Of a stretch of 64,000 bases of DNA, positions 33,786 to 45,779 are shown one piece after another (the first letter of the stretch is position 1; every line of letters begins with the position of its first letter). The translations under genes were made by a program, and so were the position numbers. Below the pieces are notes generated by a model. It worked only from the letters and a program-made list of their open reading frames with translations. It made no database searches and was not told the origin of the DNA. This DNA comes from Phoronis australis (Eukaryota; Phoronida; Phoronidae). The stretch spans positions 985,874-1,049,873 of the forward strand of contig NMRA01000016.1 in the NCBI GenBank assembly GCA_002633005.1, written 5' to 3'.

Positions 33786-34977
33786 ACCGGGCCTCCTCAC
33801 CCATTATTCCCACACCCCCACACTTCACCCTCCCTTCCAGCTGCTCACTTTATTTGTAATTGTTTATTTATATAACTGTTTACGATTAATTTACACCTCG
33901 TTCAAAATACCCTCATTTCAGCGGTTTGCCTATAGAGGGCCTTATAATGCCCTGCTCTAACCTCTATTTTGGAGGTGTTTTCCAACGAAGTTCTTCTGTT
34001 ACTCACGGGATTATTTATATCCTCAAATTTACCTCCCCCCCAAATTTCAAATCTTTTCAGCGGTTCGCCCACAGGGGCGCTTAATCCCTGTTTATAATCC
34101 ATTATTTCGGCAGTTTCATGGAGGTTTTTCAATAGTTTCGGGCTTCTGTAGCCAATCATTTAAACCCTTCAGCCTGCATGGGCCCATTCTTCCTGTTTTA
34201 TAGCATATTTTATCGTGTTTCGTTCAAATCATTCACATTTCGCTGGTATGCCCTCAGGGACCTTAAAATGCCTTGTTCTCACCACTATTTTCGGTAGTGC
34301 TTTCCGAACGAAGGTCATCCTTTCCTCTTGGGATTACTACACCCCCTTATGTACCATGTTTGGCGATATGCCCTCTTGGTCGTTCCTTTTTTTCTCCTCT
34401 TCTCCCATTCCAGGGTCGCTACCCTGATTTTCCCCGGTAAGTTTTTTTCAGCATGGGACCCAAGAAATCAACCAGAGCCCGGTCTCAAATCTTTTTACTC
34501 GAAATGGAACTCGAAATTATGTTTGGCATTTACTGGTGTACTTTTGTGCGAACTCAAGATAAGTGTTTCTTATTCTATGCTGAAGTACATCATGACTTAC
34601 GTGGATAATTATTAGTCCTAGTTTGCAGTCGAAAAAATTCAACATTAAGGCTAAAAGTTTGAGTTTGAGCTAGAAATTTCAATTTCTTTTTTCGAGTTTG
34701 TACAAACTTGGACAAGAAACTTATACTTATATGCATAAGCTATATTGTATTGGAGCATAGTCTGATGACAACTTACATTGAATTCAGATAAAGGGAGCAG
34801 AGAAATTGTTAAAAATAATTTCGAGTTCCTTCAAGTACAAAGATCATAGACCGGGCCAAGTCGTATACCTGCAAGTCTTCCAGCCCTTTTGCGCCCCCCC
34901 CCCCACCCGTCTCAACCTTCAACATCTGCTGAACCTCAGCCGTCGACCCCTGTCATCGACCATGCCCAACTAGTCCC

Positions 34978-35475
34978 ATGTTCCTCCTAACCTTTCACGG
35001 CTTCCCCAGAGTTGGCGAATTCACAGTCACCTCTTCATCTCTTACTACACATGACATCCAAGTTAGCGACGCTGTCTTCCCGCTCTCGGACGGCACGGTG
35101 GTCATCACCATGCGTACATTCAAGCACAGCTCGGGACCAGTCTCACTTACTATTCCTGCCGTCCAATCACACCCATTTCCCTGTAGCCGCCCAAACTTTG
35201 TAATTTTCTACCTTCCAGCCCACTCCAAACCCCCTGCTCCAATAACTCAGAGGATGACCGGTTACATGTTTCTGCTACAACTCCATGTTCACAAAAGTAA
35301 TTTCCTTTTTCAGGCCTCGAGACAAGGTCTTATAAGTCATAAAGCTTTCGCATCGGCACGGCCACATCAGCGGCCAGCCATGGCATATCTGAACCGGTGA
35401 TACAGCGCATAGTACGCTGGAACTCTAATGTATTAAAAAGTGACTACGTCCGCATGTATGCTTCAAATTGCATTT
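34978..35475 (+). pseudogene. tyrosine recombinase of a DIRS/Ngaro-like element (frameshifted)
   Basis: The first frame gives FHGFPRVGEFTVTSSSL with the box I Arg, then MRTFKHSSGPVSLTIP. Near 35350 the frame shifts. The next frame gives SHGISEPVIQRIVRWNSN and DYVRMYA, the region with the box II Arg and catalytic Tyr. The order fits a tyrosine recombinase of a YR retrotransposon. Together with the SGNH piece 1.2 kb upstream it is probably one decayed element. Confidence 0.6.
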
Positions 35476-35489
35476 ACTTAATGCTTATG

Positions 35490-37820
35490 GAAATTCAAGT
35501 AAAGCAACTTTTTTAAGATAACAGTCAAATTCAGCTTGTTTCACCTTCAACAGTCCATTTTTGACGTTAGGATTACGAAGTACAGCAGTACTGAAAAGTG
35601 CCCACTGCTCGATGAAAGCGCCATTGCTGAATCTCTTGAGTGCTCTTTTGAGCAATACGATTGGGCAGTATGACATGCGTTTTTCTTTTTTTGAATTTCT
35701 CTAGGAGTTGAAATCACATCTTGAGAATGGTTATGATTAACTGCGACTCTCACGCGCTTTCAGCCATGGCATCTTCAACTTAAATTAGCAAAAGATTAGA
35801 TAATTTACACAAATTAATCGACTCCTGTTACACATTAAACATGGGTAGGGCCAGTGTAACATCGGCACAGGGGAACATAGGGTTGGGTAAATATTGGGAC
35901 GAGGGAATAGAGTTCCGGAGGGACAAAGAGACGAGATAACATCCTGTTGGGGAACGTAAGGACGGTAAAACATAGCGAACAGCCTTACGGACTCGACAAA
36001 GAGCCTCAAACTAAGATCGAAGTGTATGGAGTGGGGTGAATTAGGACAAATCAGTTGATTGTAATGAAGAGACGACTGGGAGATGTTAGTCAAGTTTCTG
36101 AATTGCAACCGCAGAATTAAAGGGAGGAGCCTGCAGCGTAGAGGATGACGAGTGAAACACGACGGACTTTACCGAAGATGCATGCTAAACTGAATTAGTT
36201 TCACAATCAGCTTCGCCCAGTGGCGTACAATTAGGGGAACCGGAGCGGATCGACCGCCTTGTGACCCCTCTAGATTCTGCACCAGTTCCTGGGTCGTCAT
36301 TAATTTTCGGAAACCGCACTCACATTGCCCCATCGTCACGAACAAAAAGTACATATACCCAAATTTTGGGCAACTTAAAATAGATCTATCTGTGATAATT
36401 ACTTAATCGGTATTTATTTTGACAAAAGCTAAAGATAAGCTAACCATAACAATTAACATTTGGGTATTAGTAAAAATCAACTTAAAACAGGATTTAATTC
36501 CAAAGATGGTCAGTCTCCACATTACATTTAATAGTATATCGTTTCAACGTGGCTGGTTGGGTAGGTGCAGAATTTCACTAACCAGTGATGATCGTTCGAG
36601 TCAACCCATTTTTTAACTTCGATTGGCCGTTCACTGCAGTCGCTGCCATAATGAACTCTTTCAGAGTCAGTTTCAGACACTACCTGACCGTCTTCCTAAC
36701 TAACTTGTTCACTATTTCCCTGACCCAATAGCTTACTGATTAGCCAGCACGAGTATTGAACTTTCCCCTATTCATGTATATATCATGTAACCTTCTGTAA
36801 TCTACCCAGTTACAGTGTACTGTGCCAACATGAAATATGCTTGTAGAATATTCCAGCCTTCTGCAGTCTTTCAGGCCCCTAAAATGTTCCGTATCGTAAT
36901 TCAATAACAATCACTAATTTGTTAGAATCTCTTACGGTTATGTTGGACCTTATCGACAAGTCTGTGTACAAAGAATAGAACTTTAGAAATCAGTAAATGT
37001 GTTCATTTTCTTGAAGTACAAAATGTAATTAAAAGCCTGCAGACTTTGATTTTTCACTATATACATGTACCAATATTCCATTAATTAAGTCACGTGACCA
37101 CGTCTTTTTAATAAAAACGAAAGGTGCATTATGAATGCACAAAACAACGATATCCATAACGTGACCAAGTTTTGCTTGATATAAACTTTCCATGTAGAGG
37201 CGGTTACATTTTTTCTAAATTATCAATTAGTTTTATGCCACTTTTTCATAAAAATCGTAAAATACCTACTTTGGTTATTCAAATTTATATATTTTCAAGG
37301 ATCCTGGATAGCCTTAAGTGTTATGAAATGCTCCGCAAATAAACTCTTCATGATCACTGGCCTAACCTCAACTGGGTTGGGTTCATAATCAGCTATTTAC
37401 TCGTAGAACAAACAAGGCTAAGCTAATATCTTATGGTGGCAGCCTACTCCTGACAAATACCTAAATAACTAAATAAGCAAAAAACAGATACATAAATATG
37501 TACGTACATAAAAACAAATTTTAAAACAGGCGTATGCACATAATCGCGTTAGGATTACGTCACAGATTTCAGTCATTCAGTTCCGCAATGACGTGAAATT
37601 CGTAAATTGCACGATATACAAAGAAGTAGTTGTCTGGTACTTGTTGATTATGTCATAATATCGCCACCTATAGGCACAGTCAAACACGATAGCCATGTTA
37701 TGACGTAGATTTGAAATTTCAATGCCTCTAACCTCATCAGTTACTGTGCTTCCCATTATTTTTTCTTCTCTCTGGCGAATTTCTTCAGTACAGTTCTGTC
37801 AAATGGTTTCGTCGTGTGAC
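35490..37820. other. no gene seen
   Basis: No supported frame, exon or repeat. Confidence 0.5.
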
Positions 37821-37824
37821 GAGC

Positions 37825-38727
37825 TCATGCCTGGCCGTGGTCAAAGTTTACGAGTTCCGGATGGACTCGCGACTGCCGCCAAAAACACAACACCTTTATG
37901 TAACCACTTCTGAACTCTTCACATCGCAACCCATAGATAAAACTGTTAAGGCAAGAGTTGCCGAGTGCAATCCATTTAACTGTGACACGAATAAGGCGCG
38001 AATGTGGAACAATAAAACTCGTGACGAAAAACGGAGACCAGCAAACAAAGAAGAGTGCCGTCAGCATTATTAGCGTATTGATGGCTTTCCGTTTGTTATG
38101 GTCGAGTCCGATGGTCGATGTTCTTATTTTAAAGTATATTTTAGTGTAACAGAAACTTATAAGTAACAGAGGAATTGCAAATCCAATGACAAACACAGCA
38201 ATAGCCCCATTTCCCCCTACTTTGCTCTTACCTAAAAGACAACTATTTTGTCTCCCAACCTGTAAAGTTATCACAATAATTGAAATACACATGGTTAAAA
38301 CCAATACCATGCCGACAATTTTTGTTTTTGTGAAGATGGTGTCGTATCGATGGCTTATGCACACTTTGATGTAACGGTTAACGGCAATAAACACCATGTC
38401 GTAAAGGGACATAGAGCAACAGAACCAATTCATGGCATGTAGAAGAGTACAGATGACGGGCTGATCACTGAATAAGTTAGTATTACCCAGCCAAGCGTTA
38501 ACCATATACATGGGCATGACCCACACCACGACCAACAGATCAGCAAGAGCAAGAACTATAATAAAGATGTTCCCGGGTTTATTCCTCGCAGTCTTCTGAC
38601 TCATTATGGCGCTGATTATGAGCACGTTGCCGACAAGTCCAGGAAGAATCAAAAATGGGGGCACATACTTTTCGAACATTATCGACTCCTCAAGTGCAAG
38701 TAACTGTTCCTCAGCCGTAAAATTCAT
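37825..38727 (-). CDS. rhodopsin-class (class A) G protein-coupled receptor
   Basis: Intronless frame of 300 residues from ATG 38727. The frame stays open upstream but without another ATG, and the context GGAAATGA has a purine at -3. The N-terminus carries NFT, a glycosylation site. Seven membrane segments are visible, with GNVLIISA (TM1), LALADLL (TM2), a Cys before TM3 (ICTLLHAM) paired with NSCLLG in loop 2, NRY in place of DRY, CWSPFF in TM6, and NSFIYG in place of NPxxY. NRY with a Ser in the NPxxY position recalls melatonin-receptor-like, GPR84 and Tre1/moody-type receptors, which are expanded in invertebrate deuterostomes. The ligand is unknown. The gene looks intact. Confidence 0.88.
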   Translation of the reverse strand: MNFTAEEQLLALEESIMFEKYVPPFLILPGLVGNVLIISAIMSQKTARNKPGNIFIIVLALADLLVVVWVMPMYMVNAWLGNTNLFSDQPVICTLLHAMNWFCCSMSLYDMVFIAVNRYIKVCISHRYDTIFTKTKIVGMVLVLTMCISIIVITLQVGRQNSCLLGKSKVGGNGAIAVFVIGFAIPLLLISFCYTKIYFKIRTSTIGLDHNKRKAINTLIMLTALFFVCWSPFFVTSFIVPHSRLIRVTVKWIALGNSCLNSFIYGLRCEEFRSGYIKVLCFWRQSRVHPELVNFDHGQA

Positions 38728-38869
38728 TTCCAGTTTAACTTGAAGTACGATTAAATAGCAATAGATGACCACAACTTTCCGATCTATCCAACTGAAAATC
38801 ACAACTCGTACGAAGCTGCAAAGCAAGTCGTAAGTACAACTCCACTTTCAGTTTGATGACGTCTTTAAA

Positions 38870-39180
38870 TATATCTGCTTCCCAGTATTAGACATCACCA
38901 CGAACATGTTGACAATATGCGAGCACGAGTGTATCGAAATGATGCAGAAACACTATTGACTTTTTGTCTGGTCTGAGGGAATAGCATTTAATTAGCCCCT
39001 TTGCAACCGGTCTGTGACTGCAAAGCGCGAGACAATACTGTAATTAAGTGTCGTCAGGGATCATCACTTTTACAGGGAGTCGCAGGGTGTCTGCAGCATA
39101 TTTACAGGAATGCTTCAGTTGCAAACAACAAGAAATTGGATTAAATCGAAATTACGACCTTTTTCTCGTAATAAATATAG
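38870..39180. other. no gene seen
   Basis: Sequence upstream of the receptor; no clear promoter motif was recognised. Confidence 0.4.
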
Positions 39181-39182
39181 AT

Positions 39183-39265
39183 TATTACATGGCGAAGTCG
39201 TTATCCCGGTATCCTAGAGCCCGAGCGGAGAATTATCGTCCGAGAGGCGTGAGCCCCGATAACAA
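39183..39265. repeat. dispersed repeat, copy B
   Basis: Matches 13381-13460 (TTACATGGCGAAGTCGTTAT and following). It runs into a short direct repeat of TTATCTCGGGATCTCG at 39265-39305. Confidence 0.6.
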
Positions 39266-39492
39266 TCTCGGGATCTCGCGATAGTTATCTCGGGATCTCG
39301 AGATAAAGTAAGTGTCCACTAGAGCACTGCGCGTTGAATGGGAACGAGGTGAAGCGGAAGTACATCTCAAACAATGGATTCCACCTTTAAAAGGAACGAA
39401 GCAATTCCAGATCTTTCTAACTCACGTTGACACAACATTATAGATGTGCAAAGGTATCGCATCGGTACCACAGTTAATGCCGGATATATTAA

Positions 39493-40425
39493 AGGAGAAA
39501 GTCACCCGATTTAATTAGTCTTTTTTACCGTCTTAATCGGTCTGTTTCCTCATCGCCTAGCTCTTATACGGTCAACCTCACCTTGCCGAGAGGTGTCACC
39601 TTAACGTGTGAGGAAGGTGAGAAACGACGCAGCGACGTCAGTGGTTCGTCTGCAGAGTGAATGCCGCTAAATTGCGGTGCATCATTTCCGCTTGTCAGAA
39701 CTATGAAGCTGCGAAGAAAGCGGGTGCATCGTTTTTTTTCGACTTCCTCGAGAGCCCGAAATGCTTAGGAAGTAGCTCGCGGTAGTAAAGAATGAAAGGT
39801 AGGCCTACGCTGTTAGTAGCAAGTATGAGGCCGTGGAACATCTCCGTGTCTGTGGCCGGCATTTCATCGACAGTGATTTCTCTGACGAATTACGGCTTAC
39901 CAAAGAACTATCCATACATTCCGTTGCCTGTGCATGTTTACATGTACGTCGCCTCTCTAGCATTTCTTGATCAGTGTATTCCGGTTCGAAATGATAGCCT
40001 GTGAAACCTAACGGTGAAGTCTTCGTTGGATGAGCTCTTGGCGAAGTCGGGATTGGCGCCGGGCGAGTTTCCATGTAGACGTTTATTATTCTGCGTTGTG
40101 TTTCAAAATGAATTATTCTCGTCCTAAAATGATCCTAACCAATGCTTGTATAAAACTGAAACAAAGTCTATCTCATTAGATACAATTTGTAATCTCATGC
40201 CTTGGAGTGCTCGTGAGTACACATGTTTTGAGAAGCCAGCACTGAATAAACCACAGCGTTACCCGTCCGGCTTTTGATGCCGGCAACAAAGGTAATTGAC
40301 CGGGCACCGAGGCCGTGTGAGCGCATGCTAATTCAGTGTTAGCTGATAGAAAGTTGTAGTGAAACAATTACTAGATTTTATATGCTATATGGTCACGTTA
40401 GGAGAATCTTTGAAATACATTATTA
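39493..40425 (+). mobile_element. THAP element, copy 1, 5' part
   Basis: Starts with AGGAGAAAGTCACC right after TTAA (39489-39492), like a Kolobok-type terminus. It is homologous to 28100-29023 in inverted orientation. The THAP exon (around 39676-39960) is broken by an indel in a T run near 39730 and by stops, but RC, NYEAAKKAG and the CGRHFIDSDF-coding part are still recognisable. The long gene that follows may be its second exon. Confidence 0.6.
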
Positions 40426-40449
40426 CTCTGCGCGTGTAAGCGCAGAGTA
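40424..40449. repeat. perfect hairpin, 10-bp stem and 6-base loop
   Basis: TACTCTGCGC, loop GTGTAA, GCGCAGAGTA. It sits 17 bases before the apparent first base of the long exon at 40466, at the point where homology to copy 2 ends. Confidence 0.85.
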
Positions 40450-41587
40450 CTGTTGTTCCTAATAGTTTAATCGTGTTATTCCGGGAACATGCAATCCAAT
40501 ATTTTTGTCACCTGTTGACGAAGCCTGCATCAGTCAGTATGAAGGGAACAATCAGTATGCAAGACGGGCAAAAGCCACAGACCTAGCATTCTTCTTGCGC
40601 CGTCAGAATTCTGAGGTAAAACCTTCTTGGACAGTATTCAACCAGTCATTGTCTTCCAAGGAGCCCGAACAGACTGCAGTAGGATATATACTCATAATCC
40701 TTGCTCCAGCTCATGAGTTGGATACTTTAAATATTGTTGTAAAGAAATGCATGGCCATATCATCCCATTTTGGACAGGAACATACAGTCCTCACAGTCGA
40801 CCAAGCACTCTACTGCAGACTAATGGAGCTTAAGTGGTCGGTTCCAGAATACCAAACTAAGTTAATTCCTCGCTTAGGAGGTCTTCACGTATCGATGAAC
40901 CTCATCAAGGCCATTGTAGATCACATGAGTGGTTCCAGATTAGCTGAGGTGTGGATAGAGAGTGGACTTCTTGGCCAAGGCACAATGGAACTGGTCCTCA
41001 GTGGAAAGTCCTACAATAAAGCTATGAGGGCACATAAACTGTCTTTGCAAGTTCTGTGGCGTATCCAGGTGCCAAGCCTTCTCTCGTTTATTGCCGAGGC
41101 GGACGAGGACTGTCATACTTGCATTACCAATATGGCTGCAGATGATGATCCACAGAAAATTTAGGAGTTGATAACATTTCTCAATCAGAGAAAGTTTAGG
41201 AAACTCCTGGACGATTTTGTCAACAGTAGGTCTGATGATGTGAATTTCAGCTTCTGGTGGAGTTACATGGACATGGTTGCAACATTGTTACAGTACACCC
41301 GCGCTCAACGGGATGGCATTTGGGAACTGCATCTCTTTTCATTTAGTCTCATGATGCCCTACTTTAAGAGGTATGACCACCTGAATTACGCCAGATGGGG
41401 TCCTGTCTATTTAGCCGAGATGCATCAGCTTCCAGAGACTGTTTGGTCGGAGTTTCAAGCAGGAAATTTTGTAGTCAAGCGATCTCCTCATATGTTCTGT
41501 CAGGTAGATGCTGACCAAGCAATGGAGTGGGTAAATGGGACAGGCAAAAAAGGCGGTGGTATTATCGGTATTACCAAGACAACGTCA

Positions 41588-42647
41588 TGCTCTCTTCCTT
41601 GTTGACCCGTCTTATGACCTTAAACTTAATGATGAAATCATTCCTAGAAAACAGTCGCACAGACATCTGGGTATACTGTTAGATGAAAAACTCTCATTCA
41701 CCCCTCACGTTCGGGAACTCGTACAAAAAACTCAGGAACTAATTAACCCACTTAAGCTTGTCTCTCGTCATCTGAATTCTACACATTTAGAAGTTTTGTT
41801 CAAGTCCTTTGTACTTCCACACATTGATTATTGTGATATTATATATCAGTCTGCCAATACGGGTGCACTCCAACATTTGGAGAAGTTACAATATCAAGCC
41901 GCCTTACTCATAACTGGAGCTTACAGGGGATCCAATAGTGTTAAGGTTTTGAATAATCTCAAGTGGCCCAAACTGTCTACTCGACGCAATCTTCACATGA
42001 CCACATTTACGTTCAAGGTAATAAACAATGTCAACAACGTGTCTGTCAAAAAAATATTTGATCTATATATTAGACAAGGCCATCGTAGTGATTTGAGATT
42101 CTCCACCCCATATGCAATTCCTCCGTCGTTCAGTCAGGCATTCAGAAGGTCTACAGTCATGATGTGCATCAACAACTGGAATTCTCTTCCAGTCTCTGTT
42201 AAGGAAAGCAACTCTTTTACGAGTATAAAAAATAATTTTAGAACTGTTTTTCATAATTTTGATAACTCAACACCCTTGACTCAATTCTCCCTTACCCGCG
42301 ATAACGAAATAGCATTGTACAGATCAAGATGTGGCCTTTTCCTCAACTCTGACAAGTTCAGGCACAACTTTAGTAATGTATCTCCAAACTGTAAATGTGG
42401 TGACCATCAATCTTATCCTCATATTTTCTTCAAATGTCCCCTCATCGAATCCCTGAGAGACTCACTCTTTCGTGCACTCAATGATAACCAATCAGTTGTT
42501 AACGCTCTCAATTCTTGTAATAATATCCCTACTAGAGTTACATTATTACTGAATGGTAGTCCTAACCTTGACTTTGTTCTTAACGAATTCCTCCTAAGCA
42601 ACGTTAGCAAATTTTTATATACCGTTTATCAATATTGTTGCATCTGA
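41588..42647 (+). pseudogene. LINE ORF2 C-terminus (RT thumb onward)
   Basis: Continuous frame to the stop at 42647. It shows HRHLGILLDEKLSFTPHV (end of the RT domain), FVLPHIDYCDIIYQ, LEKLQYQAALLITGAYRG, WNSLP, and a C-terminal Cys/His block (CKCGD then HIFFKCPLI). This order is typical of Jockey/CR1-type non-LTR retrotransposons. Endonuclease and the catalytic RT motifs are absent because of 5' truncation. The frame is undamaged, so the insertion is fairly young. Confidence 0.8.
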
Positions 42648-42880
42648 TTTCCCTACATGAATCTGTAAATATTTTTGTTTTTATATATCTGTAATAGCAT
42701 GCCTAAGTATTGGAATACTTATTTTAGATACTACTTAATTGTATATATCTCTATGTATATAAGTTTCATTTATGAATTGTTTACAACCCAGATATAATGC
42801 TTCGCGGTTTTTGGGTTTGTTATTATTTCTTTGTATGTTCTGTGTATCCTTCAATAAATATATATCACAGTGAAAAAAAA
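41588..42880 (+). mobile_element. 5'-truncated LINE insertion
   Basis: Flanked by a perfect 12-base target duplication AAGACAACGTCA (41576-41587 and 42881-42892) and ending in an A run. It inserts into the CXC-family gene, whose frame continues correctly across the site if the insertion is ignored. The element keeps the C-terminal part of an ORF2 protein. Confidence 0.88.
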
Positions 42881-43304
42881 AAGACAACGTCAGCTCTATG
42901 CAGATGGACACTTTCCTTTAACCTGAGATCTCATATAGCTGAACAGCATTATCAAATGTATGGTCTGCACTGTGGGAGTACACAGCTTCACAACGAGGCC
43001 ACGAAAGCGAGACAACTGAGAGACAATAATGACGAGAGTTCTCTTCTTTCCACTTTCCAGGGATTTAAGGTCTTCTCGTCTGCACGGCCTGAGCTGCTGC
43101 AAAACCTTGCAACAGAAGATCTAGCAACAGCACCAATCCAAGAGTCACTTCTGCATGCCAAGGAATTTGGACACGAACAAATTAAGGAATTTGTTCGAGA
43201 CAGATTAGTCATCGCTGAGCAATGCAATAAGGCAGATGTGTCAATTCATGCGTCTATGCGCAGAAATAATGCCCCGACATTTGCCACCTTATATGTTGTA
43301 GTGA

Positions 43305-43342
43305 AACAAACCAAAGACAAAGACAAAGACAAGAAAAAATAA
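43305..43342. repeat. CAAAGA microsatellite
   Basis: Short CAAAGA repeat and A run inside the CXC-family gene. The reading frame changes across it and the upstream frame stops at 43342. Confidence 0.7.
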
Positions 43343-44794
43343 TTCTGAAGGCAGACAGGAATGTCCTTCGTCGACTAATTACGGCTTATGAGGCGGGTCG
43401 GCCAGTTGATTTGCCATCTGTGCTCAAACACGAGCTTCTTCCCGTCCCCCTTTCCCTTGCTGAAATGAGTGGCACGTTACGCTCTGGAAATAAATCTTTA
43501 CTTGCCGACATACTGACAGAACACAATGACTGTCCTGAAAGAATTCAACTTCATGACACGTCTTCTTGTCTCATTATTGATGGCCAAGCATTATTGGTAG
43601 CTCTTGGGAAGCCTGATGGTGCTGTGACCTTTGGAGACCTGGCTGATTCATTCGTGAAAACGGTGCTCAACACAGGATCCCAGTACCATAGAATTGATAT
43701 TGTATTCGATAGATACAGAGAAGAAACAATAAAAGGCACAACCAGAAAACATCGCAGTAAAGGAATGCGACCAATCAGGCGGCTTGTGGAAGGCCGTGAT
43801 GTACCTCTTCCTCAAAACTGGTCAAATTTTCTGGCATTGGCCGAGAATAAGGCAGACCTAGCACATTTCTTGTCAGAGGAACTCTGTTTGCAGAGTCCAG
43901 AAGATAGAGAGGTTATAGTAGCCGGAGGGTTTAGAGATGAGCTGGAAGTCAAGTCATCTAACGATTCGACTGATTTGAGACCCCTGAAATCCACAAACGA
44001 AGAAGCAGATACAAGAATGGTACTGCATGCTGTCCACAGCCAATTTAATACAGTAGACGTATCTTCCAGAGACACTGATGTTCTACTACTTCTGGTATCG
44101 CACTTTCACCAAATGCAATGTGAACATCTCTGGATGATGTCGGGCACATCAAAGAAACGACGATATATACCTATCGAAACAGTTTTCAACAAACTGTCAA
44201 GAGACTCGGCAACATCCTTGTTAGCTTTTCATGCACTGACCGGGTGTGACACCACCTCGTACTTTGCCAATCACACGAAACGATCATCATGGAAGGTGTT
44301 CCTAGGCCATCACAGATTGCTTAAGAACTTGGGCATTGGTGAACTCACGGAGGAAACTATGAGGTTTCCAGAAGCATTTGTCTGCAGAATATACAACCTG
44401 ACCAGAACAGACTCTGTAGATGAGGCACGCCATTTACTATTCTCCAAGACCGTGAAACCAGAAGCTCTTCCCCCAACGCATAGTGCCCTCTGTTTCCATC
44501 TGATGAGAGTGCACTATCAGGTCAAGGTATGGCGAAATGCTCATTGTCCCATACCTGAGCTCCCAGCACCCTCTGATATGGGATGGACACACACGGAAAC
44601 AGGACTTCAGCCCATACTGATGACACAGAGCCATATTCCAGACAGTTGCCTAGAAATGGTATCGTGTGCATGCCAGAAACAATGCAATAGTAGACGATGC
44701 AAATGCAGGAAATCTGGATTACGATGCACATCATTATGCTCATGTCAGCAGCACATTCACGGTCAGACTCCTTGTATGAATACAGTTTGATTTG

Positions 44795-45500
44795 CTTCAC
44801 GCGTGTAAACATTACCAAAAATAATTCTTACTAAAAGAATCTAATGATGACCATTGATATCATAAATGTCAATAACTATTTTTGATTTTTATGAATTGAA
44901 GATTACGGAATAATGTGAACTTTTGTCCTTATCTTCTGCCAACATAGAGAGACTGTGTTAAACGAGCAATGCAGACCAACGACTATATTTTCGTCATTCT
45001 GTAAGTATTCCATAACCCAATACATATGAAATGAATTGCTTCATAAGTGTCTTCATCATATTTGTTGACCATGAAAACATAAGTACAAACACCTCATCTT
45101 TCAAATCAGACTCCAGGAACACAAAGTTACGACGAAAATTGTTTTGTGTGGTAATGGCGGCAGCTAATTTGCATAATTAGTTTTTGGAGTTATAACTTTT
45201 TATATTGCATATGTCATGTATTGCTCAAAAACTATTTGTAAGATGTGTACAGGTGAAGCATTTCATCGTTTTAAATGGTATGCTGTGATTTCTACTACAA
45301 GAATGCACCTGAACTTGACAATTTGGCCGCCATTTTGTTTATGCAAATTAGATGGTCAAAAATGCAAAATTCGGCTTGGGAACAGGGTTAGTTGAATTCG
45401 CCATACCTTGATTGTGTGAAAAAGTCTTGTTCCCAACTTTTACTAAAAAATGCTTCTAGAACCTTATACAGGGCTCTTTTCAGGAAATGCGTCTAGACTA
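44795..45500. other. no gene seen; flank of the CXC-family gene
   Basis: No matching right terminus of the THAP element (expected to end CTCCT followed by TTAA) was seen before the gap. Confidence 0.4.
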
Positions 45501-45773
45501 NNNNNNNNNNNNNNNNNNNNNNNNNNNNNNNNNNNNNNNNNNNNNNNNNNNNNNNNNNNNNNNNNNNNNNNNNNNNNNNNNNNNNNNNNNNNNNNNNNNN
45601 NNNNNNNNNNNNNNNNNNNNNNNNNNNNNNNNNNNNNNNNNNNNNNNNNNNNNNNNNNNNNNNNNNNNNNNNNNNNNNNNNNNNNNNNNNNNNNNNNNNN
45701 NNNNNNNNNNNNNNNNNNNNNNNNNNNNNNNNNNNNNNNNNNNNNNNNNNNNNNNNNNNNNNNNNNNNNNNNN
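45501..45773. other. assembly gap (273 N)
   Basis: Run of N. Confidence 0.95.
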
Positions 45774-45779
45774 CACTGC

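Larger units (their letters stand above)
40466..44790 (+). pseudogene. broken gene of an uncharacterised CXC-tailed family
   Basis: A coding stretch of about 1,000 codons begins after an acceptor-like GTTCCTAATAG. Blocks include RLGGLHVSMNLI, GKKGGGIIGIT, NEEADTRMVLHA, DTDVLLLLVSHF and HALTGCDTTSYF. It ends in a Cys-rich tail (VSCACQKQCNSRRCKCRKSG, then LRCTSLCSCQ) like a CXC/tesmin motif. I recall the GLHxE, GLT and HALTGCDTTS blocks from a multi-copy uncharacterised family in cnidarians and deuterostomes. EADT plus DTDVLLLL recalls PIN/FEN-type nucleases, an inference only. Damage: in-frame TAG at 41162, a LINE at 41588-42880, and a frameshift in a (CAAAGA)n tract near 43310-43340. The last 459-codon block (43411-44790) is intact. 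Confidence 0.7.

Noticed and set aside
38728-38826. Extension of the GPCR by 33 residues upstream
   Set aside because: The upstream frame has no ATG (it opens with TTG), so the ATG at 38727 is preferred.
41535-41587. Start of the long LINE frame upstream of 41588
   Set aside because: These bases belong to the CXC-family gene and not to the LINE, as the target duplication shows.
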